A stretch of 13,613 bases of DNA from an uncultured Clostridia bacterium (GTDB lineage: Bacteria > Bacillota > Clostridia > Oscillospirales > Ruminococcaceae): NCBI GenBank assembly GCA_947175655.1, contig CAMWNQ010000031.1, positions 1 to 13,613 on the forward strand. Direction: 5' to 3'. Below are positions 12,204-13,613 of this stretch, one piece after another (positions within the stretch are counted from its first letter, which is position 1; each line of letters opens with the position of its first letter). Below the pieces are notes generated by a model. That model was not told the DNA's origin. It saw only the letters and a program-made list of their open reading frames with translations, and did no database searches. The translations under genes and the position numbers were made by a program.

Positions 12204-12259
12204 TCTTGAATAAAAGAGGAACATATTTGGTGTGTTCTTATGGCAATAACCGCCATTAA

Positions 12260-12331
12260 TTGCGGAGGCTGGATTTGAACCAGCGACTTTCAGATTATGA
12301 GCCTGATGAGCTACCACCGATCTACTCCGCC
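12260..12331 (-). tRNA. tRNA-Met (CAT)-like gene with degenerate D-arm
   Basis: The minus strand folds as a cloverleaf: acceptor GCGGAG/CTCCGC (positions 2-7/66-71), anticodon stem TCAGG/TCTGA with loop CTCATAA (anticodon CAT), and T-arm GCTGG-TTCAAAT-CCAGC. Positions 1 and 72 are G and A and do not pair, which recalls initiator tRNAs (usually C1-A72). The three G-C pairs expected in an initiator anticodon stem are absent. The D-stem GATC/GCTC has a T12-C23 mismatch and the D-loop lacks A14. CCA is not encoded. It is therefore either a diverged phage tRNA-fMet/Met or a decaying copy. A terminator follows it; no convincing promoter is seen before it. Confidence 0.75.
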
Positions 12332-12336
12332 ATACT

Positions 12337-12375
12337 GCTGAAGTTCTCAAACGGTAAAATAAAAAGAACTTCAGC
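12337..12375. repeat. 11-bp perfect inverted repeat next to the tRNA-like gene
   Basis: GCTGAAGTTCT (12337-12347) and AGAACTTCAGC (12365-12375) pair perfectly around a 17-nt AT-rich loop. It ends 5 bp before the 5' end of the tRNA-like gene. On the minus strand it would form a hairpin in the tRNA 5' leader. A smaller repeat, GAAAAGT...ACTTTTC (12379-12398), follows. Function unknown. Confidence 0.55.
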
Positions 12376-12411
12376 TAAGAAAAGTTGTAGCACTTTTCAC
12401 ACTCTTACCAT

Positions 12412-12440
12412 ATGTCAAAATAGGAGTGTAATTATATAAT
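12412..12440 (+). promoter_or_regulatory. Promoter candidate for the 135-aa XRE regulator
   Basis: ATGTCA (12412-12417), a 17-bp spacer and perfect TATAAT (12435-12440) on the plus strand. The start near 12447 would give a 62-nt leader before the ATG at 12509. The -35 matches the consensus at four of six bases. Confidence 0.5.
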
Positions 12441-12508
12441 ATCATTATTTTGTTTAAATGTCAATGATGTATTCTCAAAAAGTTAACTAAATTTAAAGAG
12501 GTGATTTT

Positions 12509-12916
12509 ATGAAGTTTTCACAAACACTTGATACTATTATGAAAAACAGAAATATCACTAACTACCAAATGAGCAAGGAAACTGGCATTTCAGATAGTCT
12601 TATTAGCTACTGGCGTAAAGGTGAACGTACTCCCAAAATGGATAATTTTATTACGGTTGCTAACTTTTTAGGAGTATCGCTTGACTACTTAGCAGGCAGA
12701 ACTACGGAACCAGAAGTGGAAAAGTCACAAAATGTTGTGAATTTCAGTAGTAAAGGCGACAATAATACAAACAGTGTTACTGTTAATACTGAAACATTTG
12801 ACAAAGACACACTTGAAATAGCAAGAATGATTAAAGATTTACCATTGATTGAACGTTCTGAAATTGTTGTAATGATAAAAAAAATGAAAAGTAATAATGA
12901 AGAAGCTCTAAAATAA
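12509..12916 (+). CDS. XRE-family transcriptional regulator, 135 aa
   Basis: The N-terminal HTH_3 domain (about 4-62) reads MKFSQTLDTIMKNRNITNYQ, then MSKETGISDSLISYWRKGE with the recognition helix near 30-40, and FITVANFLGVSLDYLAG. Residues about 68-95 are an Asn/Thr/Val-rich linker; the tail (about 96-130, IARMIKDLPLIERSEIVVMIKKMK) is helical, as in prophage repressors that dimerise through a short C-terminus. No peptidase residues are seen. AAAGAGGTGATTTT precedes the ATG. It stands alone between the tRNA-like gene and a convergent excisionase-like gene, so it may control the latter or a second element rather than the main switch. Confidence 0.87.
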   Translation: MKFSQTLDTIMKNRNITNYQMSKETGISDSLISYWRKGERTPKMDNFITVANFLGVSLDYLAGRTTEPEVEKSQNVVNFSSKGDNNTNSVTVNTETFDKDTLEIARMIKDLPLIERSEIVVMIKKMKSNNEEALK

Positions 12917-12938
12917 TAGTATTCATAAAATCATCTTT

Positions 12939-13148
12939 TTATTTTTCATCGTTTTTGGGATTTAGACCAAGATAACACATAAGGTCATATTTGGTCAATC
13001 TCCATGAAGTTCCTACTTTTGTACCTTTTAATGTACCATTTCTGAGTTTTCGAGCTATTGTTTCGGGATTAACTCCAAGAATTACCGATGCGTAAGGTAT
13101 ATCAATTACAACAGGCACATCTTTCCAATCATAAATAAATTTCATCAT
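12939..13148 (-). CDS. Excisionase-like helix-turn-helix protein (HTH_17/MerR-like)
   Basis: 69-aa protein. After a short lead, residues about 18-60 read DIPYASVILGVNPETIARKL, then RNGTLKGTKVGTSWRLTKYDL, the winged-helix pattern of the HTH_17 DNA-binding/excisionase family: a helix, recognition helix ETIARKL, a Gly/Lys wing, and a W-R-x-x-x-x-D ending. Such proteins act as Xis directionality factors for tyrosine recombinases, or as small regulators. AAGGAAG lies before two tandem ATGs; either could start, and the outer is used here. It is convergent with the 135-aa regulator (22-bp gap) and follows the 77-aa XRE gene by 83 bp in the same direction. No integrase is in the window. Confidence 0.82.
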   Translation of the reverse strand: MMKFIYDWKDVPVVIDIPYASVILGVNPETIARKLRNGTLKGTKVGTSWRLTKYDLMCYLGLNPKNDEK

Positions 13149-13231
13149 AATCTTCCTTTATTTTAAAATTTGTTGCAAGCTTAGTTTCGATATTTTACAT
13201 ATATATCTTGTTTTGATATCGCTGTTGAAGC

Positions 13232-13465
13232 TTAACAGTTCAGCAGCTTGTTAGATTTTGTTTTTTCTCGGCCGACTAGTTCATCAAGGGAGCAATTAAG
13301 TATATCGGCAATTTGAATAGCAATACTTATACTTGGAAATCTGAGACCTAATTCAATCTGTGAAATAAAGGAGCGGTTAACTCCGATTTTATCTGCAAGT
13401 TCCTGTTGTGAAAAACAGTATTTTTTTCTGATATGGGCAAAACTTTGACCTATGATTATATTCAT
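13232..13465 (-). CDS. XRE-family repressor, 77 aa
   Basis: Small single-domain HTH_3 protein: FAHIRKKYCFSQQELADKIG, a recognition helix near VNRSFISQIE, and FPSISIAIQIADILNCSLDE, covering about 8-66, with a short basic tail. It is similar to phage and conjugative-element repressors that control a divergent promoter. AAGGAAG lies about 8 nt upstream of the ATG. The consensus plus-strand promoter at 13502 and its palindromic operator lie directly behind its start and read the other way, so auto-regulation and control of a gene set beyond the window are likely. Its stop codon overlaps a palindrome-like sequence (TGTTGAAGCTTAACA, 13224-13238) related to that operator. Confidence 0.88.
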   Translation of the reverse strand: MNIIIGQSFAHIRKKYCFSQQELADKIGVNRSFISQIELGLRFPSISIAIQIADILNCSLDELVGREKTKSNKLLNC

Positions 13466-13501
13466 TTTTTTACTTCCTTTTGATTAAATATTCAAAATAT
13501 G

Positions 13502-13530
13502 TTGACAATATCTCTTTAATGTGATATACT
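13502..13530 (+). promoter_or_regulatory. Consensus promoter reading rightward out of the window
   Basis: TTGACA (13502-13507), a 17-bp spacer and TATACT (13525-13530). Transcription would begin near 13537 and leave the window to the right. It is divergent from the 77-aa XRE gene at 13465. Confidence 0.82.
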
Positions 13531-13538
13531 ATGTAGAG

Positions 13539-13554
13539 TGTTAGCTTGCTAACA
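13539..13554. promoter_or_regulatory. Perfect palindromic operator candidate at the start site
   Basis: TGTTAGCTTGCTAACA: two perfect 7-bp arms with a 2-bp centre, located at the expected transcription start of the promoter at 13502. This position and symmetry fit a repressor site for the neighbouring 77-aa XRE protein. Similar half-sites occur at about 13168-13180 and 13224-13253. Confidence 0.7.
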
Positions 13555-13575
13555 TTTATAGACTATTATAACTCC

Positions 13576-13599
13576 GTTTTGTTGATTTGTCAACAAAAC
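13576..13599. repeat. 10-bp perfect inverted repeat in the rightward leader
   Basis: GTTTTGTTGA (13576-13585) and TCAACAAAAC (13590-13599) flank a 4-nt loop. Its right arm contains TTGTCAACA; the reverse complement TGTTGACAA covers the -35 box at 13500-13508. It may be a second operator or a leader hairpin; no T-run follows within the window. Confidence 0.6.
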
Positions 13600-13613
13600 A
13601 GAATCTTAAAAGT

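Noticed and set aside
12059..12256. Minus-strand 65-codon ORF between the Cys-cluster gene and the tRNA-like gene
   Set aside because: It overlaps the 3' end of the Cys-cluster gene and the tRNA terminator, and lacks a ribosome binding site.

Overview
The window looks like the lysogeny-control and early DNA-replication/recombination region of a temperate siphovirus-type prophage in a low-GC Gram-positive host. A gut clostridium of the Ruminococcus/Oscillospiraceae type is my best guess. This rests on AT-rich DNA, strong AGGAGG-type ribosome binding sites, consensus sigma-A promoters, several XRE-family regulators, and a gene order typical of Firmicutes phage early regions. No structural, lysis or integrase gene is visible, so the prophage continues outside the window.

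Left block (19-9238, all minus strand, transcribed right to left). In transcription order it encodes a winged-helix replication-initiator-like protein with iteron-like repeats in its linker, a small frameshifted gene, and a Cys-rich protein. Next come an RNA ligase of the RLIG1/C12orf29 (DUF5565) family and two small zinc-ribbon proteins, one resembling phage Mu Com. A long terminator-like hairpin follows, then the core module: Gp157, a Sak4-like RecA-fold ATPase, an SF2 helicase, an HNH-like protein, a VRR-NUC nuclease, a DUF669 protein with an SSB-type acidic tail, and an AEP primase/SF3 helicase. Most junctions are ATGA overlaps or gaps of a few bases, so this is one or two polycistronic units. 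Two or three non-specific gaps carry hairpins that could regulate it.

Switch region (9248-10729). A Cro-like XRE gene and a 76-aa unknown gene read left; a 108-aa XRE repressor reads right. Between them are two near-consensus promoters facing each other. The minus-strand promoter has a palindrome inside its spacer. About 120 nt downstream it meets a bona fide intrinsic terminator, which defines a compact, structured small RNA antisense to the repressor leader. In two of its stems, pairs that are U-G on the minus strand become C-A or A-C mismatches on the plus strand, which indicates that the minus-strand RNA is the functional one. I consider this the best candidate for an undescribed element.

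Right block (10730-12144, plus strand). A DEDDh exonuclease-BRCT protein overlaps a protein of unknown function with a C-terminal Cys cluster. Then come a minus-strand tRNA-Met(CAT)-like gene with a degenerate D-arm and an intrinsic terminator, a 135-aa XRE regulator (plus), an excisionase-like MerR/HTH_17 protein (minus) and a 77-aa XRE repressor (minus). The last of these is divergent from a consensus plus-strand promoter carrying a perfect palindromic operator and leading out of the window. That final part may be a second switch, or the start of a second mobile element.
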